Shown here: in pieces, positions 40,281-49,282 of the stretch
How the letters are laid out: each line of letters starts with the position of its first letter
How positions within the stretch are numbered: position 1 is the first letter of the stretch
Assembly (NCBI GenBank): GCA_944389295.1
Contig: CALXLV010000019.1
Coordinates: 38,575-102,574 of the forward strand
DNA from: an uncultured Spirochaetaceae bacterium
GTDB taxonomy: Bacteria; Spirochaetota; Spirochaetia; Sphaerochaetales; Sphaerochaetaceae
Direction: 5' to 3'
Length of the DNA: 64,000 nt
Translations under genes and position numbers: made by a program
The notes under the pieces: generated by a model
Told to the model about the DNA's origin: nothing
What the model saw: the letters and a program-made list of their open reading frames with translations, nothing else
The model's database searches: none

Positions 40281-42347
40281 TCACAGTCTTGAGACTCTCA
40301 TCATCGTGACCGAGTCAGCGTTCCTGCTGTTGTAGAGCATCATGTTAGTTCCGCTTTCCGAGAGCGCGATCGTATCGAGACCGCTCTCAGTCAGCGCCGT
40401 CCTTCCGATCTCCGCGAATGACGTGCCGCCCGAACGTATCTCCAGCGTCACAAGTTCATTGTATGTGGCATCGATGTAGTAGACATAGCTGAAATCGCCG
40501 GTGGTGGTGAGCGCATGGATGACACTGCTGTTCCTCTCCTCGCTGAGCACCTCCCATATCTCCCCGAAGCTGATGTCCACGACGGAGATGTAGTCGCCCG
40601 CAAGAAGCATCGTCTCGGTGTCGAGATGCGTTGCGCACATCGCGCCTGACATGATGTACTGATCCTCCTCATTAAGCGAGATTATGTTTGCCGTACTCTG
40701 CATGTATTCCGTGTCCGACGGGCTCAGATAGCTTCTCTGCGTGGCTATGACGAACTCATGGTCATAGAGGAAGAGAGAACCGTCCTCTGCCACGGAGCCG
40801 GAGAGAAGTTTTGGACCGCTCTCTACTGCGCCGGAGCCTCCTATCGCCCCGTAGAACTGCTCGTCGTCGCCTGTTTTCTCGTTGAGGTTCATGTACGTCC
40901 CGGTTATCCTGTCACCGTCTTTGTTTTTCAGCATTATGATTCCAGGCTCGCATCCTCCCGCCTCAAGTCCCTCCGCAGTCCAGACGCCGACAACCTCTGC
41001 CGCTTCTTCCTCTGAGTACGGGAAGTCCGGAGCGCCTCCGCTTTCTGCGAACATCGACAGCGACGTTGACTGGGGATTGTAGTTGTAGACGATTATGTTC
41101 AGCGGATCGTTCTGACCGACCACGACCTTCGAGAGCGTTGCGGAGATATCCACCGAAGCAAAGCCGCTGACGGTTCCCGTAATGCCGATGGATGAGAACG
41201 TATATTCCCTGACGACATCCAGATTGTTCCTTATCACCGTGGCGATTTGGACTGTCTTTCTCTCGTTGGAGACTATCATCACCTTGCCGTCGGGAAGAAA
41301 GCGCATGATGGCCCCCGCTCCCATGGAGAGTGTACCGTTCTCCTCTATGATGCTCTCGGAGGCAGGAATTCCGGGATCGGAAGCCTGAACCGCCTCAAAG
41401 TTCATAGACGATGAGCCGGAAGTCCCCAGACGGGATGTCGATGCGACCACATTAAGACGGTGCACGCCTGTTTCCGGAGTGAACTCCACGCTCTCTCCGT
41501 CCCCGATGTGAATGCCGTTCAGATACCATGAGATCGAGAAATCGCCGACATCATCGGTCTCGGAGGATATCGATACGGATACAGGCTCTCCCGCCGTCAC
41601 AGTGTCGTCCATCCCCGATATCGTGCATGTGACGGGAATGCCTGTCTGGTTGACCAGCTCAAGCACTCCCGGCTCAGTAGGGTATTTATCGAGATCAAAG
41701 CCGATTTCCCCCTCAGAGGTCTGGTCGCCCGCTATCCGTACTGCCTCGACGAACCCTGCGACCTGCACGCTTCCAGAGTAGAGCCTTGCCGAGAGTATGT
41801 ATGATCCGGCGGCGTATCCGTCGCCGCTGTATGATGCGGTTCCCTCTTCTGCGTTCAGCTCCGTCAATTCAAGTGGAATCGGCGTTCTGCCGCCGTACTG
41901 CGGTGTGAGCTCCATCTCCACAGACGGCGTTCCTGAAAGCCTCTCGGGGTCCCAGCTTAGCGTGATGCTGAGAGAACCCTCTCCGACAAGATCCTTCAGT
42001 ACTATTACTGTACTGCCGTTCGTGGCTGACAGTCTGTGCGTCGTTTCTCCTGTGACGAGCGTGTCGCCCCTGCTGTTGAGCCCCTCTGCCAGAAGATTCC
42101 ATTCTCCTATCACAAGGCCCTCGAGGGAGACTGTCTCCCTGCTTGTCTCCACAGAGAACGAGGCTCCGGACGGGCCTGTGCCTGAAACCATGTACGATGT
42201 GATCTCAAGCGGATAATCCTCCGGTACTATCGAGCGGTCTTTCTGCAGATTGACCCTAAGCGTCGCATAGTCCTGAGATTCCTCGCAGGAGGCCAGTACC
42301 GCCAGCGCCAGCAGCAGTATCACAGTCAATGTCTTTGCGTTTTTCAC
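40281..42347 (-). CDS. Large lipoprotein, unknown function
   Basis: A 688-residue lipoprotein. The signal peptide ends in the lipobox LASC (Cys at about 20). The mature protein is a series of beta-sandwich-like domains (an Ig-like or Cna-like pattern at about 25-330; TITLSW, ISWYLNGIHIGDGESVEFTP), then a second half (about 340-688) with repeated short strand patterns (GAIMRFLPDGKVMIVSN, TLSKVVVGQNDPLNIIVYN) that could be a beta-propeller. It starts with GTG after AAGGAG. No catalytic motif is visible. It is a surface or periplasmic protein by inference, and monocistronic. Confidence 0.8.
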   Translation of the reverse strand: MKNAKTLTVILLLALAVLASCEESQDYATLRVNLQKDRSIVPEDYPLEITSYMVSGTGPSGASFSVETSRETVSLEGLVIGEWNLLAEGLNSRGDTLVTGETTHRLSATNGSTVIVLKDLVGEGSLSITLSWDPERLSGTPSVEMELTPQYGGRTPIPLELTELNAEEGTASYSGDGYAAGSYILSARLYSGSVQVAGFVEAVRIAGDQTSEGEIGFDLDKYPTEPGVLELVNQTGIPVTCTISGMDDTVTAGEPVSVSISSETDDVGDFSISWYLNGIHIGDGESVEFTPETGVHRLNVVASTSRLGTSGSSSMNFEAVQASDPGIPASESIIEENGTLSMGAGAIMRFLPDGKVMIVSNERKTVQIATVIRNNLDVVREYTFSSIGITGTVSGFASVDISATLSKVVVGQNDPLNIIVYNYNPQSTSLSMFAESGGAPDFPYSEEEAAEVVGVWTAEGLEAGGCEPGIIMLKNKDGDRITGTYMNLNEKTGDDEQFYGAIGGSGAVESGPKLLSGSVAEDGSLFLYDHEFVIATQRSYLSPSDTEYMQSTANIISLNEEDQYIMSGAMCATHLDTETMLLAGDYISVVDISFGEIWEVLSEERNSSVIHALTTTGDFSYVYYIDATYNELVTLEIRSGGTSFAEIGRTALTESGLDTIALSESGTNMMLYNSRNADSVTMMRVSRL

Positions 42348-42449
42348 TGTTTTCTCCTTCTGCTTACTAATACGCAGTGCGGCGGCTTATCCGCCAACTT
42401 CCCTTTCCGGGGTATTCAAGCGGAGGCGCTCTGTTATAGACTTTCAGAT

Positions 42450-42863
42450 ATGGATAAACCTGTTTTCTCGGCTTTCATCCCTGATATGAAGGCCCGCACA
42501 ATGGAAGAGGCGGTGGCAGAGCTTGTGAATGCATCTTCCGCCTCAGACAGGGAAGAGGTTGCGGCAGCGGTGCTGAAGCGCGAGCGCGAGGGCTCGACGG
42601 CGATAGGGAGCGGAATAGCGCTTCCTCATGCACGGACTTCGGCTGTCAGCTCTCCGGACGGCGTCATCGGTCTTTCCCGCGGTATCCCGGCAAACGGCGA
42701 TACTGTCAGAATATTCGTCCTCTTCCTCATTCCTGTGAACACCGCATCGGCGCATGTCCTTCTTCTTTCTGACGTGGTGAAGGTTCTCTCCGATGAGAGC
42801 AGGAGAGCGGCACTGCTGAAAGCCGGAAGCCTTGAGGAGGCTGTGGAGGTGCTTGGCCTATGA
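42450..42863 (+). CDS. PTS EIIA domain protein, fructose/PtsN type
   Basis: A 137-residue stand-alone EIIA domain of the fructose/mannitol (PTS EIIA-2) family. The phosphorylatable histidine H60 is in the classic GIALPHART motif. No EIIB, EIIC or HPr gene is nearby, so a regulatory PtsN-like role is more likely than sugar transport. It overlaps the next gene by four bases. An extended TATAGA -10 (42435-42440) lies nine bases upstream without a ribosome site, implying a 0-3 base leader. Confidence 0.85.
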   Translation: MDKPVFSAFIPDMKARTMEEAVAELVNASSASDREEVAAAVLKREREGSTAIGSGIALPHARTSAVSSPDGVIGLSRGIPANGDTVRIFVLFLIPVNTASAHVLLLSDVVKVLSDESRRAALLKAGSLEEAVEVLGL

Positions 42864-43354
42864 AGAGAGCGGTTCTGGCACTTATCCTCGTAATCTTCGG
42901 ATTCTTTGTTTATTACGCCTCATTCCGCTATATGGTCATCTGGCCTCTTCTCTTTCCGCTTCTTGCGCTTGTCGGAGTTTTCTATGTCATCACTTCCGTC
43001 GTGACCGAGGGGATGATAAAAAAGGTCAGGAAAGACAGTTTTTTCTATCTGCGCTGCTCGATGATAGTCAAGAACGGCGAAGAGCTGCAGGGAGGTGCGC
43101 TTGCGGTAACGCCGACAGAGCTTGTTTTCTATGCTCGCAGAAGCGAGAAGGGCGGCGTGAAGCCTGTCTGGTCGTGCTTCACCGAGGCTGTCGAGGGTTA
43201 TACCATGAAGAAGGTGGATGATCACCACAACGGAATTTCCCTTGCCGTCTCAGGCGAGACAGGTGAGATAAGATTTGTCTCCCGCAGAGCCGCGAAGATG
43301 GAAAAAGAGTTCCGCGCCGCCCTCGGGTGGCCTGAGGAGAACACCACCGCCTGA
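42860..43354 (+). CDS. Small membrane protein, unknown
   Basis: A 164-residue protein with two N-terminal helices (about 4-20 and 28-48) and a soluble tail (about 55-155) of alternating strands, with a pattern like a PH or GRAM-type domain (GALAVTPTELVFYARRS, GISLAVSGETGEIRF). I do not recognise the family. It is coupled to the EIIA gene by ATGA overlap; that suggests a functional tie but no specific role. Confidence 0.6.
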   Translation: MKRAVLALILVIFGFFVYYASFRYMVIWPLLFPLLALVGVFYVITSVVTEGMIKKVRKDSFFYLRCSMIVKNGEELQGGALAVTPTELVFYARRSEKGGVKPVWSCFTEAVEGYTMKKVDDHHNGISLAVSGETGEIRFVSRRAAKMEKEFRAALGWPEENTTA

Positions 43355-43414
43355 TTGATTGGCCGTCTCTTAAATTGGCCGTTCCTGCCTCTTATGAGGT
43401 TTCTCAGAGCCGTC

Positions 43415-43420
43415 TAACCT
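43415..43420 (+). promoter_or_regulatory. Candidate leaderless -10 of the 43428 gene
   Basis: TAACCT ends seven bases before ATG 43428, with TTATGA at N17 upstream (43392-43397). There is no Shine-Dalgarno. The boxes are weak and the geometry is the main support. Confidence 0.35.
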
Positions 43421-43427
43421 TCATGGT

Positions 43428-43934
43428 ATGAGACGGCTTCTTCTTTCATCTCTCATAATTCTCATCCTGTCACCGCTCTCCGCCTCCTGGCAGATCGGTG
43501 CCGATCTGAGATGCCTCGACTCATTCTGGTATGAGGCGGTGCGGCTTGATGCTGAGGCCTCGTACCGTTTCGGGAATCTCAGGCTGACAGTACCTCTGAG
43601 ATATTCGCACTCGCTGAGCCATGAACTAGATTTCCTTGAATCGGGACTTTCCGTCTCTGTCTATCCGTTTCATGGACAGGGATTCTATGCATCTGTCTCG
43701 GTAATCCGCATCGGCATGTTCAGCGGCTTCGAAGCTCCTGAGGAGCGCCTGATGTTCTTCTCGGAGATATCCGCCGGCTGGACCATGACCTTCGGCTGGT
43801 TCTTCATTGAGCCGCGGCTTTCAGTTCTGGATGTTTTCTCTGCTGAGAAGGAGAGACTGAAACTTCTCTCTGAAGCCGTGCCGCAGTATTCAAAGCTTCG
43901 CTTCTCACTGATCGCGGGGGTTGAGATTCCGTGA
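43428..43934 (+). CDS. Small secreted beta-barrel-like protein
   Basis: A 168-residue protein with a signal peptide (RRLLLSSLIILILSPLSASW) and alternating amphipathic strands with aromatic girdles (YRFGNLRLTVPLRYSH, SLSVSVYPFHGQGFYASVSV). This looks like an eight-strand barrel or periplasmic lipocalin-like protein; the family is not recognised. A 21-base gap separates it from the next lipoprotein gene, so they may be an operon. Confidence 0.6.
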   Translation: MRRLLLSSLIILILSPLSASWQIGADLRCLDSFWYEAVRLDAEASYRFGNLRLTVPLRYSHSLSHELDFLESGLSVSVYPFHGQGFYASVSVIRIGMFSGFEAPEERLMFFSEISAGWTMTFGWFFIEPRLSVLDVFSAEKERLKLLSEAVPQYSKLRFSLIAGVEIP

Positions 43935-43955
43935 AAATTCCATTTAGGAGGGAAT

Positions 43956-44798
43956 ATGAAGAGAACATCAGTCATTGACAGGGGCATCGCGATGATGCTC
44001 ATCGCTGCGATCCTCGCCGTATCGTGTTCCATGCCGCAGTCCGGGCCGGGAGCCGTTTCGTCCTCTGCGCTCATCTCCGCATCGGGAAGAGCCATAGAGA
44101 TGTATCTCGATGAGGTACGGGCTTTCGTCGAGGAGGACATCGCAGTAAGGGGAGTTCTTGACGGAGTGGACGGCTATGAGGTCGCCGAGCGCGCGATGGG
44201 GGAGACGAACGGCAGAGAGTACCTTGAGTTCGTGGTCAGCGCATCTGACTATTCCGACACAGATGCCGTGCTTGAGGCTGCCTCATCCCTTGTGCCTGAG
44301 GAGGAGATCGACGAGCTGCGCGTTAAGATCGATGAGGCCCGCACAAGGCTTTTCAGGGAAACAGAGGGCATAATGCGCGCCCTGACGCCTTCGCAGCAGA
44401 AGGAGTTTCAGCAGGACCTTACCAAGCTCGTGATAAAGAGTGCGGTCCTTCTCACCGCGGCTATTGTCTATGCGTTCGTTCCGGACATGATTCTCTGGGG
44501 CAAGGTTGCCGCGGCCGCGGCGGTGGCGATAGCTGCGGGAATAGTCGCCGCCTCTATCATGGCTGTCGTCGAATACTACAGGAGCGACAGGGATGTCGGC
44601 GAGACGTTCGAGAACTGGCTTGAGAATGTCACGACAGAGCCGTTCGTTTACTGGGGAATCGCATCTTCGATGATGAGCATCGGACAGTCGCTGAACAGGG
44701 GAGCGGTGGTCACGAGCATCATAATCGGGATTTTCGCTCTCTACGGAATCGCAGACGATGTGAAGCCGATGCTCGAGAAGTACAATTTCGCGGCATAG
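43956..44798 (+). CDS. Lipoprotein with two C-terminal membrane helices, unknown
   Basis: A 280-residue protein with an N-terminal hydrophobic signal and lipobox (LAVSC, Cys at about 24), a helical acidic domain (about 40-145, coiled-coil like, EEEIDELRVKIDEARTRLF) and long hydrophobic stretches at about 152-210 and 240-268. The combination of lipid anchor and transmembrane helices is unusual. A GGAGGG ribosome site precedes ATG 43956. No known domain is recognised; function unknown. Confidence 0.6.
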   Translation: MKRTSVIDRGIAMMLIAAILAVSCSMPQSGPGAVSSSALISASGRAIEMYLDEVRAFVEEDIAVRGVLDGVDGYEVAERAMGETNGREYLEFVVSASDYSDTDAVLEAASSLVPEEEIDELRVKIDEARTRLFRETEGIMRALTPSQQKEFQQDLTKLVIKSAVLLTAAIVYAFVPDMILWGKVAAAAAVAIAAGIVAASIMAVVEYYRSDRDVGETFENWLENVTTEPFVYWGIASSMMSIGQSLNRGAVVTSIIIGIFALYGIADDVKPMLEKYNFAA

Positions 44799-44827
44799 GG
44801 TATATTCCTGCCTTCTCCCGATTGTGA

Positions 44828-44833
44828 GATAAT
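44828..44833 (+). promoter_or_regulatory. Leaderless extended -10 of pepT
   Basis: GATAAT with a TG one base before it (TGAGATAAT) ends six bases before ATG 44840. The -35 is weak (TTCCTG at 44805-44810, N17). Confidence 0.6.
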
Positions 44834-44839
44834 GATGCC

Positions 44840-46057
44840 ATGGAAATGTTCAGCGGACTTCTGGAGAGATTCCTCAGATACATCTCATTCGACACCATGA
44901 GCGATGCATCCCTTGCCGGGATAAGAAGGCCGACGACGGAGGGGCAGGAGAGCCTTCTGCGCCTCCTCTGCTCGGAACTTGAGGCGATGGGAGCCGAGAC
45001 ATACTACGGTGAGGAGAAGGTCGTTATGGGCAGGCTCAGGGGAAACGCCCCCGGCAGGACTGTCGGCTTCATGGCTCATGTCGATACTGCGGATGATGTC
45101 CCCGGCAACGGGGTGAAAGCCCGCGTATGGAAGGACTATGACGGAGGAGATATAGAGCTTAACGGTGTTACGGTCAGAGCGGAGGAGAATCCGGACCTTG
45201 CTCTCTACCGCGGTTCTTCCGTGATAACCTCCGACGGCACGACGCTCCTCGGCGCCGATGACAAGGCCGGCGCAGCGATAATAATGGAAGTCCTCTCATA
45301 TCTTGTCTCCCACCCCGAGATAAAGCATCCGGATGTCGAGGTTTGGTTCACTCCCGATGAGGAGACGGGCAGCGGAATGGACAGCTTCCCCTATGAGAAA
45401 ATGAAAGCGGCGGCATGCTACACTCTCGACGGAGGACGTGAGGGTGAGGTAGAGACAGGCTGCTTCAATGCCGCCCGTGCCGGAATAACCGTGCACGGCA
45501 GGGCGTACCACCTCGGGGATGCGAGGGGAAAGCTGAGAAATGCTGCTGCCGCCGCGGCCGCAATAGTCATGTCCCTGCCGCAGAGTGAGAGCCCTGAGGC
45601 CGCGGACGGGGACTTCGGCTATTTCTGCCCTGATGAGATCAAAGGAGGAATTGCGGAGGCATCCCTTGCTGTCTACATCCGTGATTTCACAGATGAGGGA
45701 TTCAGAAAGAGGAAGGAGACTCTTGAGGCGATAGTCAGGGCCGTGGAGCTCTCGTTCCATGTGGAGATAGATATGGATATCCGCGACCAGTATTTCAACA
45801 TGGAGAAGTGCTCTGACTTGAATCCCTTTGCGCTGGAGGCGGTGAGAAGGGCCTCGGAAAAACTTGGCTATGAACTTTCTTTTACCCGTGTCAGAGGCGG
45901 AACCGATGGCGCGAGACTGGCAGAAAAAGGCATTCCTTCGCCGAATCTCTACACAGGAGGACATAATTTCCACTCACTCGCGGAGTGGATTTCCCTTGAG
46001 GCGATGGAGAGAAGCGCGGCTCTGATGCTGGCAGTGGTTGAGGAGTGGGCAGAGTGA
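44840..46057 (+). CDS. pepT: Peptidase T (tripeptide aminopeptidase)
   Basis: A 405-residue M20 zinc peptidase, normal PepT length. Metal and catalytic residues: AHVDTADDVPG (His about 80), LGADDKAG (Asp about 140), the catalytic Glu pair in TPDEETGSG (about 174), LDGG (about 197) and a C-terminal His in GGHNFHSLAEW. It releases the N-terminal residue of tripeptides in the cytosol. The last codons overlap the following secreted-protein gene. Confidence 0.95.
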   Translation: MEMFSGLLERFLRYISFDTMSDASLAGIRRPTTEGQESLLRLLCSELEAMGAETYYGEEKVVMGRLRGNAPGRTVGFMAHVDTADDVPGNGVKARVWKDYDGGDIELNGVTVRAEENPDLALYRGSSVITSDGTTLLGADDKAGAAIIMEVLSYLVSHPEIKHPDVEVWFTPDEETGSGMDSFPYEKMKAAACYTLDGGREGEVETGCFNAARAGITVHGRAYHLGDARGKLRNAAAAAAAIVMSLPQSESPEAADGDFGYFCPDEIKGGIAEASLAVYIRDFTDEGFRKRKETLEAIVRAVELSFHVEIDMDIRDQYFNMEKCSDLNPFALEAVRRASEKLGYELSFTRVRGGTDGARLAEKGIPSPNLYTGGHNFHSLAEWISLEAMERSAALMLAVVEEWAE

Positions 46058-47013
46058 GAAGAGCTCTTTTCCTTATGATGCTGCTTCTCTCTGCAGCTCT
46101 TCTCTCCGCTTCTCATATAATCTCTGACGGGACTCTTCCTGATGATGTGCTTGAGGCGCTCGCCGCGGCTGCCGGCGCGGAGACATACGGCCGCGGTGAT
46201 CTTGAATTCACAGCATCGGGCTACAGTGAGGACAGTACGCTCTTTCCGGGAAAGACGCTCGCTTCTTTCATGCTTTCATTCTCCGGAAAGGAGATAAAGG
46301 TGGAGTTCCTCGGCGGCACGAGGGAGGAGCTGCTCTCTTCCCTTGCAGAGGAGATGCGGAACCTTCTGATGTACGAGGTCACTCTCTACTCCGGAGAGGG
46401 CCCCCGCCTTGATTACATGATCGGCGGCTCATATTCGTTTCTCGCTGACAGACATTACAGACGCGGCACGAGGCTCAAAGCTGTCGATACTCTCGGCAGG
46501 GTCAGAGGCGTATTCGAGACCGGCGAGGTATTCGATGAGGCCGTAGTTCTCGATCCTGTATATCTTTCCGATCCTCTTCCCGGAATGCAGCTTGAGGATG
46601 CGGGGGAGTGGAAAACGACGCTCACGTTCGCATCGAACTTTGATGCAGAAAGACCGGAGATGCTGGGGCTTCTCTCCATCGGAAGGACGGATATTGTTTA
46701 TCCGTTCGTCCCTCTGATCTCAGCGGCATACAGATATTATGACGGCGAGAGCTTTTTCTACGGGGGAATAGGGCTTGAGGCCTATCTCAATCTGTCCCGT
46801 ATCTTCCCTTCCGTCTCATTCACGCTGATAGAGGAGGGGAGAATAGGGGGAAGCGTCTCCCTTCTCCTCGGCTATGGGGAGAGCTTTGACTGGAGAGCTG
46901 TATTCTCCGTCTTTTATGAGCACAGGGCAGCTCCGTCGTTCTTCTGGCGTCTCGGGTACCAGAACCTGCAGGGCACGCATATGATGGTGGTCGGAATGGG
47001 GGGTGACTGGTGA
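46054..47013 (+). CDS. Secreted envelope protein, unknown function
   Basis: A 319-residue protein with a signal peptide (RRALFLMMLLLSAALLSASH). The N-terminal half (about 25-150) is mixed alpha/beta, and the rest (about 180-319) has barrel-like strands with aromatics (SAAYRYYDGESFFYGGIGLE, FSVFYEHRAAPSFFWRLG), ending in GMGGDW. I start at GTG 46054 (overlapping the pepT stop), with GGAG 9-10 bases upstream; GTG 46045 is also possible. It overlaps the LPP20-like gene by four bases. Family not recognised. Confidence 0.6.
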   Translation: MRRALFLMMLLLSAALLSASHIISDGTLPDDVLEALAAAAGAETYGRGDLEFTASGYSEDSTLFPGKTLASFMLSFSGKEIKVEFLGGTREELLSSLAEEMRNLLMYEVTLYSGEGPRLDYMIGGSYSFLADRHYRRGTRLKAVDTLGRVRGVFETGEVFDEAVVLDPVYLSDPLPGMQLEDAGEWKTTLTFASNFDAERPEMLGLLSIGRTDIVYPFVPLISAAYRYYDGESFFYGGIGLEAYLNLSRIFPSVSFTLIEEGRIGGSVSLLLGYGESFDWRAVFSVFYEHRAAPSFFWRLGYQNLQGTHMMVVGMGGDW

Positions 47014-48371
47014 AAAGAACTCTTTTTGTCCTGTTTATGCTCTTCTCTCTCTTCTCATGTTCGACACTCACTTTCTCGGACGGTCCTGAGTGGATCAGGG
47101 AGACTCCGAGACATCTCGGATACGCAGTCTTTGTAGGCTATGGTGAGGGAAGCGATGGAACTGAGGCGAATGAGAGTGCATATTTTGATGTGCTCTCGAA
47201 GATCGGCGATGAACTCGGATGCAGCATAGAGGGGGTGTTCCTCAGCGAGCTTCTTGAAACCGGCGCTGTCTCAGATCTCGGCGCGAGAGTGGTGGATTCA
47301 TATACCGCTCCCGGAGATGACGGCGATTACTGTTTTGTCATGGTGCAGATGCCGGAGGAGAGCCTCTATGAGCTGAAAAGCCCCAAATATGAGGAAGCTC
47401 TCAGCCGCACGGAGAGAATACGCTCGTATCTCGATTCGGCCCTCTCCGCTTACCGCAGCAATAGGGATACTGACACCATAGATTGCGTCCTCAGAGCTCT
47501 CGATGAGTCTCTCTCGGGGCCTGTTACCGATCTTTCCTTTTCCCCGGAATCTCTTCTTGATAGGGCGGAAGGATATCTCAGGAACATAGAGCTCAGCCTC
47601 CGCCGCGGCAGCGGAGCCAGTGTGACCGTGAAGATGGAGAGGACTAAAGGGCTTTTCCATCCTCCCGTCTCGGGCGGAATGATAAGGGCCCGCTATGTTA
47701 TGACTGACGGCGAGGGAAATCTGACTGAGGCATCTGTGCCGATGAAAACTGCGGACAACGGCAGCGTACGCTTCATCAAGGTCAACCCGTATATGGTCAG
47801 GGAAGGGGAAGTTGTGTTCTCCGTCGATGTCTCCTCGGACCTTCTCTTCTCGATAGAGGCAAAGGCTCCGGCGGGTTTCCTTGACGGCTTCATGGCTCTT
47901 CTTGAGAGCGGCAGCGTGCATTATGAGTACAGGGACAGAGGAAAACTGGATACGGAGGGCACGGCCATCGCTGTCGCCGGATATGATCCTGACGGCAGAC
48001 TTGCTTCCGACTGCGGGGCTGCGGAAGCGTTCTCGGCTTACCTCAGCTCAGCCGGAGCCGGCCCGTTCAATGTGACCGGCGGCCGCGGAGATGATGACGA
48101 GGCTGTCCTTAGAAATCTCAGGCTCGACAGCCCCAGCATGGAAAACTATGTGATTCTCCGCATAGGCATCACAGATGAAGAGAGCGGAGGCGGCGTATTC
48201 TACGCAAGGGCGGAGTCGAGACTCTCGATCTTCCGCGGCAATTCGCTGACTCCGGTCACGGAACAGGATTCCTATGCTGCAGGACGAGGAGAGAGCCGCG
48301 AAGAGGCTTTGAGCGATGCGTTCAGGGCAGCTGCGGAAAGGGCTGCGGGCATGGCGCTCTCAAAGCTCTAG
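47010..48371 (+). CDS. LPP20-like lipoprotein
   Basis: A 453-residue lipoprotein: lipobox LFSC (Cys at about 17), then an LPP20-type block (about 25-75; PEWIRETPRHLGYAVFVGYG followed by an Ala/Glu helix) and repeats of similar alpha/beta character to the C-terminus, which has a second such segment (SYAAGRGESREEALSDAFRA, about 420-440). The family is found in outer-membrane or flagellar-associated lipoproteins of Helicobacter and spirochaetes; the function is unknown. The 3' end overlaps convergent nfo by four bases. Confidence 0.65.
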   Translation: MKRTLFVLFMLFSLFSCSTLTFSDGPEWIRETPRHLGYAVFVGYGEGSDGTEANESAYFDVLSKIGDELGCSIEGVFLSELLETGAVSDLGARVVDSYTAPGDDGDYCFVMVQMPEESLYELKSPKYEEALSRTERIRSYLDSALSAYRSNRDTDTIDCVLRALDESLSGPVTDLSFSPESLLDRAEGYLRNIELSLRRGSGASVTVKMERTKGLFHPPVSGGMIRARYVMTDGEGNLTEASVPMKTADNGSVRFIKVNPYMVREGEVVFSVDVSSDLLFSIEAKAPAGFLDGFMALLESGSVHYEYRDRGKLDTEGTAIAVAGYDPDGRLASDCGAAEAFSAYLSSAGAGPFNVTGGRGDDDEAVLRNLRLDSPSMENYVILRIGITDEESGGGVFYARAESRLSIFRGNSLTPVTEQDSYAAGRGESREEALSDAFRAAAERAAGMALSKL

Positions 48372-49204
48372 TCCGCCGCGGCTTCAAGCAACGTTCTTAT
48401 CTCATCCTTCCAGAGTGTCTCGTCCGGAGTTTCGAGAATCAGAGGAATGTCATCTGTCTCGCGCCTGCGGACGATCGCGGTGAACGCCTCAAGCCCGATA
48501 AGCCCCCTCCCGATGCTCTCGTGCCTGTCCTTCTTTGATGCATGCGGAACCATCGAGTCGTTGAGATGCATCCCGAAGAGCTTCTCTTTTCCGAAGCGGG
48601 CGAAGAAAGCGTCGAGCACTCCGTCCGGGTCGTTCTTCACATCAAAGCCGGCGCCGAAGAGGTGTGCCGTGTCGAGGGTGAACCCTGTCCTGTCTTTGTT
48701 CCTGATGGAAGAGAGGAGCATATCAAGTTCCTCGAATGATGATCCCAGCACCGTCCCGGCTCCTGCTGTGTTCTCTATCGCTATTCTTATTCCGGGAACC
48801 TGATCCATAACTTCGTCCATCATCGCGGCGGCACGCTTTATACCGTCCTCAGCCGTGCCTTCCTTGAACGCTCCCGGATGGATGTTCAGCATTTCCAGAC
48901 CGAGTGACACAGTTCTTCCGGCTTCATCGAGAAAGAGAGCGAGCGATTTCTTCTTCAGCTCCTCGTCGGGAGTGGCGGGGTTTATCAGATAGCCCGCGTG
49001 CGGCAGCACTGCGGATGGAGAGTATCCGTATTTTCTCATCTCCGATCTGAAAAGGGCTGCATCCTCCTCTTTCAGCTGAGGAGCCTTCCACTGCCTCTGG
49101 TTCTTCGTGAAAATGGCGAAACCTGTGGCCGAGAGCTCATGCGCCCTGACTGCTGAAAGAGAGATGTTCTCCTTTATGGAGACGTGTGGTCCGATGTATT
49201 TCAT
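48368..49204 (-). CDS. nfo: Endonuclease IV (AP endonuclease)
   Basis: A 278-residue TIM-barrel AP endonuclease. Metal-ligand motifs: GPHVSI (His7), LPHAGYLIN (His about 68), NIHPGAF (His about 108), AIENTAG (Glu about 143), LDTAHLFGAG (Asp/His about 177-180), MHLNDS (His about 212), RHESIGRG (Asp/His about 225) and LETPDE (Glu about 257). It cleaves abasic sites and repairs 3' ends, completing base-excision repair started by the OGG-type glycosylase at 26.6 kb. The promoter is leaderless and divergent from the M16C protease gene. Confidence 0.96.
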   Translation of the reverse strand: MKYIGPHVSIKENISLSAVRAHELSATGFAIFTKNQRQWKAPQLKEEDAALFRSEMRKYGYSPSAVLPHAGYLINPATPDEELKKKSLALFLDEAGRTVSLGLEMLNIHPGAFKEGTAEDGIKRAAAMMDEVMDQVPGIRIAIENTAGAGTVLGSSFEELDMLLSSIRNKDRTGFTLDTAHLFGAGFDVKNDPDGVLDAFFARFGKEKLFGMHLNDSMVPHASKKDRHESIGRGLIGLEAFTAIVRRRETDDIPLILETPDETLWKDEIRTLLEAAAD

Positions 49205-49210
49205 GTGGAA

Positions 49211-49239
49211 AGGGTAGGCAGAGAAAGCGGCGCTGTCAA
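49211..49239 (-). promoter_or_regulatory. Leaderless promoter of nfo
   Basis: On the minus strand, a perfect TTGACA (49239-49234), 17 bases, TACCCT (49216-49211), six bases, ATG 49204. Confidence 0.7.
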
Positions 49240-49247
49240 TTTGCTTG

Positions 49248-49276
49248 TTGTTAAAAGGAACGCTCTGGTTTATTTT
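49248..49276 (+). promoter_or_regulatory. Leaderless promoter of the M16C protease
   Basis: TTGTTA (49248-49253), 17 bases, TATTTT (49271-49276), six bases, ATG 49283. The divergent nfo promoter lies nine bases away. Confidence 0.6.
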
Positions 49277-49282
49277 TCATTC

